Source: UBA2336 sp964404445 (GTDB lineage: Bacteria; Bacteroidota; Bacteroidia; Cytophagales; Cyclobacteriaceae). From it: a DNA stretch of 64,000 nt. The stretch spans positions 434,001 to 498,000 of the forward strand of contig CAYOJW010000002.1 of NCBI GenBank assembly GCA_964404445.1. The letters are read 5' to 3'. The first letter of the stretch is position 1. Each line of letters starts with the position of its first letter. Shown one piece after another: positions 15,902-23,615 of this stretch. Made by a program: the position numbers and the translations under genes. The notes under the pieces were generated by a model. It was given only the letters and a program-made list of their open reading frames with translations. It had not been told where the DNA came from and ran no database searches.

Positions 15902-16708
15902 ATGAGAGCACTGGTTTTTATTCCGATCAGTTTTTTGGTATCAACCCTCTATGCACAGGATAGTATTCCGGTTAAAGTTCGCCATGCCGAGCCCATATAC
16001 ATTGATCTGATCCGCGATTTAGGTGCGCGCAAAGGCGAAAAAGAATGGAACCTTGGCTGGAGCATTGCCCACGAATCAACCCTGATGGTAAATACGGCCT
16101 TTATCGAATATGAATTCGCACCTGTAAACCGGTTGGGTTTTGAAATTGAAGTACCGCTAACATTCTACAAAAACCTTGTTACCGAAAACCCGGAAAACAG
16201 CACACACCGCAATCGTATTGAAGGGTTAAAATTAGCCACACAATATACTTTTCTGGTAAACAGTAAACGCCAGCTATCGATGGCTTTCGCTTACATCCAT
16301 GAGTTCAGGTTTCACTCCTTCTACACCATGCAAAACGAACACGTGCTTATAAAGGGCAACTTATTTAACCCTGTTCTTATCGCAGCCAAACGGTTGGGCA
16401 ACCACTTTCATACATTACTTTACACGGGGCCGGTATGGAAAATAGCGTTACATAACCAACCGGCCGAATTCCTATATCAACTGAATGGCAGCATTCATTA
16501 TATGATAGCCGCCCGGCATTTTATGGGCATCGAACTAAATGATGAAATATCCGACACGCACCATGCACTTACAGTCCGGCCACAGGTAAAAATGGTGCTG
16601 GCATCGAACCTGGCGGTTGGTTTTTTGGCGGGTATTCCCATAAACATCCGCGAAAGCGGCATGAGTTTTATGACCCGCATTATTTACGAGCCTGCACGAA
16701 AAAAATAA
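15902..16708 (+). CDS. outer-membrane-like protein next to a two-component system
   Basis: A 268-residue protein with a signal peptide (cut near YAQD, residue 18-21). After it comes the motif HAEPIYIDLIRDLGARKGE, which I have seen at the start of a conserved Bacteroidota family without known function. The remainder alternates hydrophobic and polar residues and fits a small outer-membrane beta barrel with about ten strands. It lies 58 bases after the kinase gene, in the same direction, and before a PepSY-like protein gene, so the four probably form a functional module. Confidence 0.65.
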   Translation: MRALVFIPISFLVSTLYAQDSIPVKVRHAEPIYIDLIRDLGARKGEKEWNLGWSIAHESTLMVNTAFIEYEFAPVNRLGFEIEVPLTFYKNLVTENPENSTHRNRIEGLKLATQYTFLVNSKRQLSMAFAYIHEFRFHSFYTMQNEHVLIKGNLFNPVLIAAKRLGNHFHTLLYTGPVWKIALHNQPAEFLYQLNGSIHYMIAARHFMGIELNDEISDTHHALTVRPQVKMVLASNLAVGFLAGIPINIRESGMSFMTRIIYEPARKK

Positions 16709-16773
16709 GCCATTCCCAAGTGTTTCCAGATTCGGGGTATTGATTTGATGTATAAATTTTAAAACACACAGTT

Positions 16774-17214
16774 ATGAAAAAATTACTGGTATTGTTATCG
16801 GGTTTATTGTTGGGCATTGTAATGGCGCACGCACAAAACATTCCACAGGCGCAGGTTCCTTCGGTTGTATTAAACGCATTTAAGAAAGAATTTCCCAAAG
16901 CCAGCGATATTGAATGGGAATTAAAAGGCGAAGATTATGAAGTTGAATTTGAAATCGGGTTTACCGATCACGAAGTAACGCTGGATAAAACCGGGAAAAT
17001 CATCAAACATAAACACGACATCAAGCAGGCAGATTTACCGCAGGCGATAGCCTCGGCAATTGCAAAAGATTATGCCGGATACCGTGCTTCCGACTTCAGC
17101 AAAACCATCAGCAACGGTACAACAACCTATAAGCTCGACCTGAAAAAAGGGCAGGATGAATGGGAAATCGTTTTTGACGAAAGTGGAAAAATACTCCATA
17201 AAAAAGCTGACTGA
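16774..17214 (+). CDS. PepSY-like (DUF2874) periplasmic protein
   Basis: A 146-residue protein with a signal peptide cut near MAHAQ (residue 21-24). The mature part contains two PepSY-like repeats: one around EWELKGEDYEVEFEIGF and one around YKLDLKKGQDEWEIVFDE. It is related in design to the lipoprotein at 10539 but without lipid anchor. It follows the kinase and the outer-membrane-like protein and precedes a strong terminator, so it is the last gene of that unit. Proteins of this type often sit beside sensor kinases, suggesting a signal-modulating role (inference). Confidence 0.82.
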   Translation: MKKLLVLLSGLLLGIVMAHAQNIPQAQVPSVVLNAFKKEFPKASDIEWELKGEDYEVEFEIGFTDHEVTLDKTGKIIKHKHDIKQADLPQAIASAIAKDYAGYRASDFSKTISNGTTTYKLDLKKGQDEWEIVFDESGKILHKKAD

Positions 17215-17243
17215 GGCATACGATAAATCAATGGCATGCTGTA

Positions 17244-17284
17244 AAGTTCCGGCAAGAGATCGTTCCTGCCGGAACTTACTTTTT
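17244..17284 (+). terminator. intrinsic terminator after the PepSY-like gene
   Basis: An 11-bp perfect stem (AAGTTCCGGCA with TGCCGGAACTT) and 12-base loop is followed by ACTTTTT. It closes the regulator-kinase-PepSY unit. Confidence 0.85.
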
Positions 17285-17315
17285 AAACCGTATGTTAGCG
17301 GATAAATAATTTTTC

Positions 17316-18350
17316 ATGGAATTAGGTATCTCATCGTTTGCCGATATGGCGCCCGATCCGGTTACAGGCCGGAAAGTATCGGCACCGGAACGCATCAATC
17401 AGTTAATCGAAGAAGTGAAATTAGCCGAGCAGGTTGGCCTTGATATTTTTGCCGTGGGCGAACATCACCGCCCCGATTACGCGGCCTCTGCCCCGGCTGT
17501 TATTTTGGGTGCGATGGCAGCCGTCACCAAAAAAATAAAACTCTCAAGTTCTGTAACAGTATTAAGTTCAGACGATCCCGTGCGGGTGTTTCAGGATTTC
17601 GCCACGATAGACGCCTTATCAAACGGCCGTGCCGAAATCATGGCAGGCCGGGGTTCGTTTACCGAATCATTCCCCTTGTTTGGGTACAGCCTGCACGATT
17701 ACGATGAATTGTTTACAGAAAAATTAAACCTCTTATTAGAAATCAATCAACAGGAAAAAGTAACCTGGAAAGGAAAACACCGCGCCCCCATTAACAACCT
17801 TGGTGTTTATCCAAGGCCGGTACAGGAAAAACTCCCGGTATGGATTGCCATTGGCGGAACACCCGAATCGGTACAACGTGCCGCTACCTTAAACCTGCCA
17901 ATGATGTTAGCCATTATTGGCGGCTCGCCCGACCGCTTTGCCCCTTTTGTTAAATACTATCGTGATGTTTCCGCACAACAAGGGTACGATGTAGCCAAAC
18001 TTCAGGTAGGCATTAACTCGCACACCTACATTGCCGATACCTCACAACAGGCGGCCGATGAGATGTACCCGGCTTATGCCGATGTCATGAGCCGCATCGG
18101 GCGTGAACGCGGCTGGCAGCCAATGAACCGCGACCAATATGAATTAATGCGCGAACCACACGGAGCATTATTAGTTGGCAGTCCGCAACAGGTGATTGAT
18201 AAAATCCTGTACGGATACGAATTATTTAAACATAGTCGTTTCCTCGCACAAATTGGTGTGGGCACAATCCCGCACGATAAATTATTGCGTGCGATTGAAT
18301 TGTTCGGAACCGTAGTAGCACCAGCGGTACGCAAAGCGGTTGGGAAATAG
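17316..18350 (+). CDS. LLM-class flavin-dependent oxidoreductase
   Basis: A 344-residue member of the luciferase-like monooxygenase superfamily, a TIM barrel using FMN or F420. Seen: the VGEHHRPDYAASAPAVILGAMAA segment near residue 45, the ILSS/VTVLSSDDPVRVFQDFATIDALSNGR region, and PVWIAIGGTPESVQRAA near residue 175, all typical of the bacterial LLM family with unknown substrate. It is a single-gene unit between two terminators, with no neighbour that suggests its substrate. Confidence 0.87.
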   Translation: MELGISSFADMAPDPVTGRKVSAPERINQLIEEVKLAEQVGLDIFAVGEHHRPDYAASAPAVILGAMAAVTKKIKLSSSVTVLSSDDPVRVFQDFATIDALSNGRAEIMAGRGSFTESFPLFGYSLHDYDELFTEKLNLLLEINQQEKVTWKGKHRAPINNLGVYPRPVQEKLPVWIAIGGTPESVQRAATLNLPMMLAIIGGSPDRFAPFVKYYRDVSAQQGYDVAKLQVGINSHTYIADTSQQAADEMYPAYADVMSRIGRERGWQPMNRDQYELMREPHGALLVGSPQQVIDKILYGYELFKHSRFLAQIGVGTIPHDKLLRAIELFGTVVAPAVRKAVGK

Positions 18351-18392
18351 ATTCTCTCACGCAAATGAGAAGCAATTCATTTGTCTGAATCT
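18349..18392. terminator. nested bidirectional terminator overlapping two stop codons
   Basis: CAAATGA (18362-18368) pairs with TCATTTG (18377-18383), and outside it AGATTC (18349-18354) pairs with GAATCT (18387-18392), followed by ATTTTT. It overlaps the stop codons of both convergent genes. Confidence 0.6.
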
Positions 18393-18949
18393 ATTTTTGG
18401 AGGAAGGAACTTGATTATCGTTCGAATTGGGGGTTTGTCAAGATACGTTGGGAATACCAAACTGTCTTTAGTTTGAGTCAACGTTATTGTATCAAGGCGT
18501 TCAAGGAGCCAGTCGTAAACATTACCCACACTATCTGGTAAGTTTGAGGATTGACCATGAATATATTTTATTTTAATCTTATTACTCTTCCGGTAATAAA
18601 TCATAAGTTCTGTTGTTAGGCCGTCAACTGATTGGTTATACGCACTGTCAAGCTCCTTATAATTTATATTTTCAAACTTAATATTGAGAGAATCCCAAAA
18701 TTCCTGCGATATTTTTCCCTTATGAAAACCTTCCAAGCGTGAGTCTTGTATCCCATTATACTTAACAGACAAGGAACTGTCTATATCAAAAATTTGAACA
18801 GGGCACGGCCCAAAACAACCTCCCGTTGCAAAAACAATTCTATTGATTCCATTTTTTCGTTCTATGGGTTTACTGTCTGTACACCTTGAAAATAAAGCTA
18901 ATGTTAGTACCAGCTTCACTGTCCATGTAAATCCTAAGCATCTAATCAT
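18377..18949 (-). CDS. DUF6438-type lipoprotein
   Basis: A 190-residue protein with a lipoprotein-like signal (hydrophobic residues 9-22, Cys in FSRC). The first mature strand has the pattern TGGCFGPCPVQIFDI, a cysteine-flanked motif characteristic of DUF6438 proteins of Bacteroidota; function unknown. Its base composition is more AT-rich than its neighbours, as in the helicase island 1.4 kb away, which suggests recent acquisition. It is a single gene, convergent with the LLM oxidoreductase. Confidence 0.7.
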   Translation of the reverse strand: MIRCLGFTWTVKLVLTLALFSRCTDSKPIERKNGINRIVFATGGCFGPCPVQIFDIDSSLSVKYNGIQDSRLEGFHKGKISQEFWDSLNIKFENINYKELDSAYNQSVDGLTTELMIYYRKSNKIKIKYIHGQSSNLPDSVGNVYDWLLERLDTITLTQTKDSLVFPTYLDKPPIRTIIKFLPPKIDSDK

Positions 18950-19100
18950 GTTATAATTTTACTATACTAATTCACTTACCTCAATAAAGTCACAGAATGT
19001 ATTAATCAATATGACCTAAAATCGTTAAAACATAAAGGCAACACTGGTAAGTGTTTTATAATTATACTTAGGATATACCAAGAGTTTCCAAACAGCCTTT

Positions 19101-20078
19101 CTAAAAAAGATTATCGTTAATGAATTTAATTTCTTCGGCTGTTAATTTCACGTTAACCGCTTGGGCGTTTTGTACAGCCTGCGCAGCATTGCGTGCGCCC
19201 GCCAGGGCAATGGTAATACCGGGGCGTTGCACCGTCCAACGCAGCACCAACTGACTTAACGTTACGCCTTTGCCATCGGCAATAGGTTTAATCTTATCCA
19301 AGAAAGCGTTGGTCTTCTCAATGCTTTCGGTTGTAAAAAACCGGTTGGTTGCACGGTGGTCGCCTTCCTGAAACACATAACCGGGTTTTATTTTACCGGT
19401 TAACAGTCCGCGTTCCATCGGACTGTACGCCAATACCGATTTGTTGTTCTTGATACAGTACGGAACGGTTTCAACTTCTACCGCCCGGTTTACCATACTA
19501 AACGGAATCTGGTTTGAAACCAGCGTTACTGTTTTTTCGGCTTCGGCCATTTGTGCCGCAGTGTAATTGCACACGCCCGCATAGCGCACTTTCCCCTGTT
19601 GGATTAAAGTGGCTACCGCTTCAAACGTTTCGGCAATAGGCGTGGTCGATTCAGGCCAGTGGATTTGCAGCAAGTCGATGTAATCGGTGCCAAGGCGTTT
19701 CAGGCTGTCTTCACATTCTTTTATTACACTTTCTTTTCCGGCATATTTATAAATATCGATTTCTTTCCCTGAATTATCTTTGCTTTTAAATGCAAAATCG
19801 CCTTTGACTAAATCCCAGCGCATACCAAATTTGGTTAAGATCTGAACCTTATCGCGCGGAATGCCCTTAATGGCTTCGCCTACAATTTCTTCGCTTGTGC
19901 CCTGCCCGTATATGGGCGCAGTATCGATAGACGTAACGCCTTCGTTATACGATGCCCGAATGGCCCCGACAGCATCTTTGCGTTCGGTTTTGCCCCACAT
20001 CCAGCCCCCGGCAGCCCATGCACCAAAGGTGATTACGGATATGTTTAAGTCGGAAGTTCCTAATTTTCTGTATTCCAT
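19101..20078 (-). CDS. aldo/keto reductase
   Basis: A 325-residue NADPH-dependent aldo/keto reductase, a TIM barrel reducing aldehydes or ketones. The catalytic set is visible: Asp and Tyr in IDTAPIYGQG, Lys in ILTKFG and His in LLQIHWPE. The C-terminal NADPH-binding part includes the segment ALAGARNAAQ. The frame extends 12 codons further to 20114, but ATG 20078 gives the standard MEYRKLGTSDL start. It has no operon partner; its promoter lies next to the left 20-bp repeat of the helicase island. Confidence 0.9.
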   Translation of the reverse strand: MEYRKLGTSDLNISVITFGAWAAGGWMWGKTERKDAVGAIRASYNEGVTSIDTAPIYGQGTSEEIVGEAIKGIPRDKVQILTKFGMRWDLVKGDFAFKSKDNSGKEIDIYKYAGKESVIKECEDSLKRLGTDYIDLLQIHWPESTTPIAETFEAVATLIQQGKVRYAGVCNYTAAQMAEAEKTVTLVSNQIPFSMVNRAVEVETVPYCIKNNKSVLAYSPMERGLLTGKIKPGYVFQEGDHRATNRFFTTESIEKTNAFLDKIKPIADGKGVTLSQLVLRWTVQRPGITIALAGARNAAQAVQNAQAVNVKLTAEEIKFINDNLF

Positions 20079-20127
20079 AAATATTAACGTGTATGATTTA
20101 TATGCTGATTGCAACGATAACTAAAAC

Positions 20128-20147
20128 GGATGTAAAATAGTTTATTT
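20128..20147. repeat. left copy of 20-bp direct repeat flanking the helicase island
   Basis: GGATGTAAAATAGTTTATTT is identical to 23564-23583 and in the same orientation. The match ends exactly at both edges. It marks the left border of the AT-rich segment and lies 50 bases upstream of the aldo/keto reductase start. Confidence 0.9.
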
Positions 20148-20253
20148 CCCCCTCAACGTCACTCGCAGACTTAGGTTAACCCACAAATATGATTAGATTT
20201 AAAGAAATTTTTGGGTATTTCGGTGATGCCCCGGTAAACGGAGTTTTAGAGAA

Positions 20254-20283
20254 CATCAGCGTCCGCTTTGCGTGTCGCTGATG
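20254..20283. other. 8-bp hairpin downstream of the helicase gene
   Basis: CATCAGCG and CGCTGATG form a perfect 8-bp stem with a 14-base loop that itself can pair as CGC-TTT-GCG. It lies 40 bases after the helicase stop codon. No T-run follows on the - strand, so it is not a typical terminator; a recombination-site hairpin is possible. Confidence 0.5.
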
Positions 20284-20322
20284 GAGTGGAAATGTGTTTT
20301 TATTCATCCTGTTATTGTCAGT

Positions 20323-23316
20323 TTATAGAGCATAGTTATCAAACAAGGTCTTTTGATAAACATCTCCCTTAAACTTTTTGATTAACTCTCCTATAAATTC
20401 ATAATGTTTTACGTATTGATTTGGAATAAAGAACAAGCGAATATCTTTACCTTTTAGTAGTTCCTTTTTGATTGCATCGGATTCTATTCGTTTTTTATTT
20501 TTATAATGCTCTGCACCATTTATTTCAAAAACAATAACAGGTTTATTTCCTTGATAAAGTATTCCGTCAAATTCTTTTTTATTTACAAGAGGGTTGTTTT
20601 TTTCTTCGGGAAATACATTAATGATTTTTACATTTCTTTCAAATCTACCACCTTTTACTGTACAATAATGTTGCATTGTTTTGTAAAAAAAGTCCTCAAA
20701 GTTAGAATCATTAGAAAAACCAATTGTGAATTTATTAACGTTACTTTGGGCAATTTGAGTTGTTCCGTTTTTTTCAACATAATCAATCAAAGCATATAAA
20801 TCATCATCTTTTTTAGATAATATATCTATTGCTGTTTTGTCAGTTACAACAATCAAGTTTTCTTGAGCTCTGGTAACTCCAACATTTATTAATTGACTGT
20901 TATTTTTAATCCAATCGTATGTTTTTTCTGTTGTCTGTCTTGAAATCGCAGTTGATATTATTATGGTTTTATTTTCTTGTCCTTGAACTTTGTGAATTGT
21001 TCCACAATTTACAGAAGAATCTATTTCCCCTCTTTTTTTCGCTTCCTTTAAATAATGATTTATAACTTCCTCTTGATTTCTGAAAGGTGTTATAATAAAA
21101 ACATCAGATAACTTGTTGTCTTTTACATACTTTACAATTTCGTTGGCCTCTTCTAATTGTGAGTTTTTATTCTTTTGATTTAGGTTATTTACATTTAGTA
21201 ATTTTACTTCACCTTTGTTTTTAATCGCTTTAAGATTTAATCTATTTTCATAAAATCTCATATTGGAATAATTGATAATTTTTTCACCGCAACGATAATG
21301 GTAGCTTAATAAAATATCTCTTGAAATATTATCAATTTTTTTATATACTGAAAGTATTGAATTGCTGAAATAGTCGTGAACTTCATCAATTTCATACTGT
21401 TTCATTAGTTGTCTGTTACGAGATTCTTCAAAAATTACAATAGGTTTTAGTTGATTAGTATCGCCAATTAAAACCATATTTTCACATTTTGAAATCGGAA
21501 GTAAACTTGTGGCAATATCACATTGACCTGCTTCATCAATAGTCAATAAATCAAATTTAAACTTCTTACCTAATCTACGACTTGAAAGATTAGTCGTAAG
21601 AATAATAGGAAATACTTTTGTGAATTTTTCTAAATTTTCATCATCTGCTATCCAATTATTAAATTCTTTTACTTGTTCTTCTTCATCTTGAAGATATAGT
21701 ATTTCAACGAGTTCCGTATAGTCTTTAGCTTTCAGACGTTTTATGTGCTTTAAAGACTCAAAATAAAAGAATTGTAACAGTTGATAATTGTCTTTAATAA
21801 TTTCAAATACTCCTTTAAGATTGTCGTCAGTTGTTTCAGGAATTTGATTTAAACGTTCTTCGAGCTTCTGTTTTTCTTGTTCGAGCAACCAATAACTACC
21901 TTTTAAAAGTAACGCATCAATAAACTCTAAATTTTGTTTAAGATCAATTCTGTCTTCGTAATTTTTTAATTTTTCGAGTAATATTTTATTTTTTTCCTTT
22001 GACTTCTCTTTCAAAGAGAACAAGAGTTCTTCTTTAGGAGCATCTTTTGTTTCAAATTCATAAAATTCTTTAATCTCTTTTAATGCTTCTGCTGTACGTT
22101 CTTTATTCCCAAGTCTGATAATTGGAAACAGAATCTCTTTGTTTTTATATTTTCCTAAATATAATTTGTCTTTTATTCCATCAACCGGAGTGTTATTGTT
22201 TGAAGAAATCAACAACGTTTTATTGTTCGTCAAACAATTCACGACAATATTTAAAATTGTTTGAGTTTTTCCTGTTCCCGGAGGCCCTTGCACATAAGTA
22301 ATCGGATATTTTAATGAATTATAAATTGTGCAAAGTTGGTCTATATTGACATTATTGTCATAAAGAACAATATGTGGTTCTTTTCTGTTTTTTCTATCGA
22401 GCAAGGATAAGTTTTGGAAGAATGCCTTTAGAGGAATTCTCATTTCATTATTTGTTTGTTCTGAATTTATTTCGTCATAAATAGTAGATATATCTATCTG
22501 TTGGTATCCTAAAACAACAATTTCAGGTCTTGTATTAGGTAACTCACCTGATTTAAAATTACCGTTTAATAACTCTATTATGCCTGATTTATCTTTTATA
22601 AATAACGCTTCAAAATCAGAGGGGCTTAAATCCGTATAATAAGACAATGAATATTTAATACCATTGATATAGAAGTTTGAATTAAAATGTGTTTTACTTC
22701 CTATTTGAAGTGTCTTTTTTATAGGGTCATAAGTTAAGTTTCTAAAGGCAACAATAAATTTCCCTTTTGATTCTATATCTATTGAAAATTCAGATAGAGC
22801 AAGTTGATATTCATAGAATTTATGATAATCATTCTTGTAAATATCTTTTATAATATGGTTTTGTTGTTCATCTGTCAGTTGATAGGGATTTTGATTGATT
22901 AACCCTGATAAATCTATATTAGGAATTAAATGTTGTTTATGTAAGAAAGGGTTATTGTTGGATTTGTAGCACTCTAAATAATAATTTAATATATTGTTGT
23001 TATACCTGTCAAATTCGTATTTATCCAAACTTTTATCTTCGTCAATCTTTTTTATTAAGTTATCAGAAACATCATAATGCGAAAATTTTAAAATTTCAGC
23101 AGTCTGAATACTTGAGATAAAAATCTTTTTACCTAAAAGAGAATTTTCTTTTGAGGCATTGAATTGATTAACAAAAAGTTCACCATTGGCATTAATGTCT
23201 AAAATGCTAATCCAAAAAAATGTAGTTTCCCCTTTTTGATTTTTATAAGAGATATTAAGATACTTACCTTCTCGGATAGCTTTGCCTATAAGTGCTGTTA
23301 TTTTTTTATCAATCAT
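20323..23316 (-). CDS. SF1 (Upf1/DNA2-like) helicase with WYL-like N-terminus and C-terminal nuclease-like domain
   Basis: A 997-residue multidomain protein. Residues ~1-75 resemble a WYL ligand-sensing domain (segments KYLNISYKNQKGE and IFISSIQTAEIL). The helicase has Walker A GPPGTGKT near 344, Walker B IDEAGQ near 590, GDTNQL, the motif HKVQGQE and the C-terminal VGVTRAQENL near 812, the set of DNA2/NAM7/Upf1-type helicases. Residues ~860-985 look like a PD-(D/E)xK or DUF2726-type nuclease: EFDGIL, then VIVFEINGAEHY and a Lys-rich helix. The gene is strikingly AT-rich and alone inside a 20-bp repeat pair. Domain architecture and context fit a single-gene anti-phage or plasmid defence protein, but this is inference. 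Confidence 0.82.
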   Translation of the reverse strand: MIDKKITALIGKAIREGKYLNISYKNQKGETTFFWISILDINANGELFVNQFNASKENSLLGKKIFISSIQTAEILKFSHYDVSDNLIKKIDEDKSLDKYEFDRYNNNILNYYLECYKSNNNPFLHKQHLIPNIDLSGLINQNPYQLTDEQQNHIIKDIYKNDYHKFYEYQLALSEFSIDIESKGKFIVAFRNLTYDPIKKTLQIGSKTHFNSNFYINGIKYSLSYYTDLSPSDFEALFIKDKSGIIELLNGNFKSGELPNTRPEIVVLGYQQIDISTIYDEINSEQTNNEMRIPLKAFFQNLSLLDRKNRKEPHIVLYDNNVNIDQLCTIYNSLKYPITYVQGPPGTGKTQTILNIVVNCLTNNKTLLISSNNNTPVDGIKDKLYLGKYKNKEILFPIIRLGNKERTAEALKEIKEFYEFETKDAPKEELLFSLKEKSKEKNKILLEKLKNYEDRIDLKQNLEFIDALLLKGSYWLLEQEKQKLEERLNQIPETTDDNLKGVFEIIKDNYQLLQFFYFESLKHIKRLKAKDYTELVEILYLQDEEEQVKEFNNWIADDENLEKFTKVFPIILTTNLSSRRLGKKFKFDLLTIDEAGQCDIATSLLPISKCENMVLIGDTNQLKPIVIFEESRNRQLMKQYEIDEVHDYFSNSILSVYKKIDNISRDILLSYHYRCGEKIINYSNMRFYENRLNLKAIKNKGEVKLLNVNNLNQKNKNSQLEEANEIVKYVKDNKLSDVFIITPFRNQEEVINHYLKEAKKRGEIDSSVNCGTIHKVQGQENKTIIISTAISRQTTEKTYDWIKNNSQLINVGVTRAQENLIVVTDKTAIDILSKKDDDLYALIDYVEKNGTTQIAQSNVNKFTIGFSNDSNFEDFFYKTMQHYCTVKGGRFERNVKIINVFPEEKNNPLVNKKEFDGILYQGNKPVIVFEINGAEHYKNKKRIESDAIKKELLKGKDIRLFFIPNQYVKHYEFIGELIKKFKGDVYQKTLFDNYAL

Positions 23317-23563
23317 TTCACTTGTCTTGCCTATATCGGTTTGTGTGTTGTCTTAGCCTTGCCACCAACTCGTTTATACCCCTCACAAAACTGCGCCAAT
23401 CCAACCGTTTTATGTTGGCTTAGCACCATAAGCGTGAGGCTTATTTCAGTACCAAAAATAACTTTTTCTATCACAAATCATCAAACAGGCTTTTAATGTT
23501 TTGAAGGCTTTTGGTGCTTACATGGGTGTATATTTCGGTAGTCCTAACTTCCGCGCCAGTGTG
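23317..23563. other. upstream noncoding region of the helicase gene
   Basis: No gene is seen. It has several short inverted repeats: CCAAC (23401-23405) with GTTGG (23414-23418), and TAAGC (23429-23433) with GCTTA (23439-23443). Its base composition is less AT-rich than the helicase gene. It presumably holds the gene's promoter and any recombination site. Confidence 0.5.
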
Positions 23564-23583
23564 GGATGTAAAATAGTTTATTT
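23564..23583. repeat. right copy of 20-bp direct repeat flanking the helicase island
   Basis: This is the exact second copy of GGATGTAAAATAGTTTATTT (first copy at 20128). It lies 33 bases after the end of the esterase gene, at the border where normal base composition resumes. Confidence 0.9.
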
Positions 23584-23615
23584 TCATTTGCAAGAAGTAT
23601 CTGGGTATAGAACAC

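Larger units (their letters stand above)
20128..23583. mobile_element. candidate mobile island carrying one helicase-nuclease gene
   Basis: A 3.4-kb segment bounded by exact 20-bp direct repeats and holding a single large gene with much lower GC content and different codon use from both flanks. The pattern fits insertion with target duplication or site-specific integration. No recombinase is encoded inside, so the mobilising enzyme must have acted in trans or been lost. Confidence 0.55.

Noticed and set aside
23236..23496. 86-codon + strand frame across the helicase start region
   Set aside because: Its first third is antisense to the helicase gene, and the rest has no recognisable domain or signal; the region is better read as noncoding.
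23317..23563. Integron attC site upstream of the helicase gene
   Set aside because: Short dyads are present, but the R and L box order of attC and a matching core GTTRRRY/RYYYAAC pair could not be established, and the region is on the 5' side of the gene.
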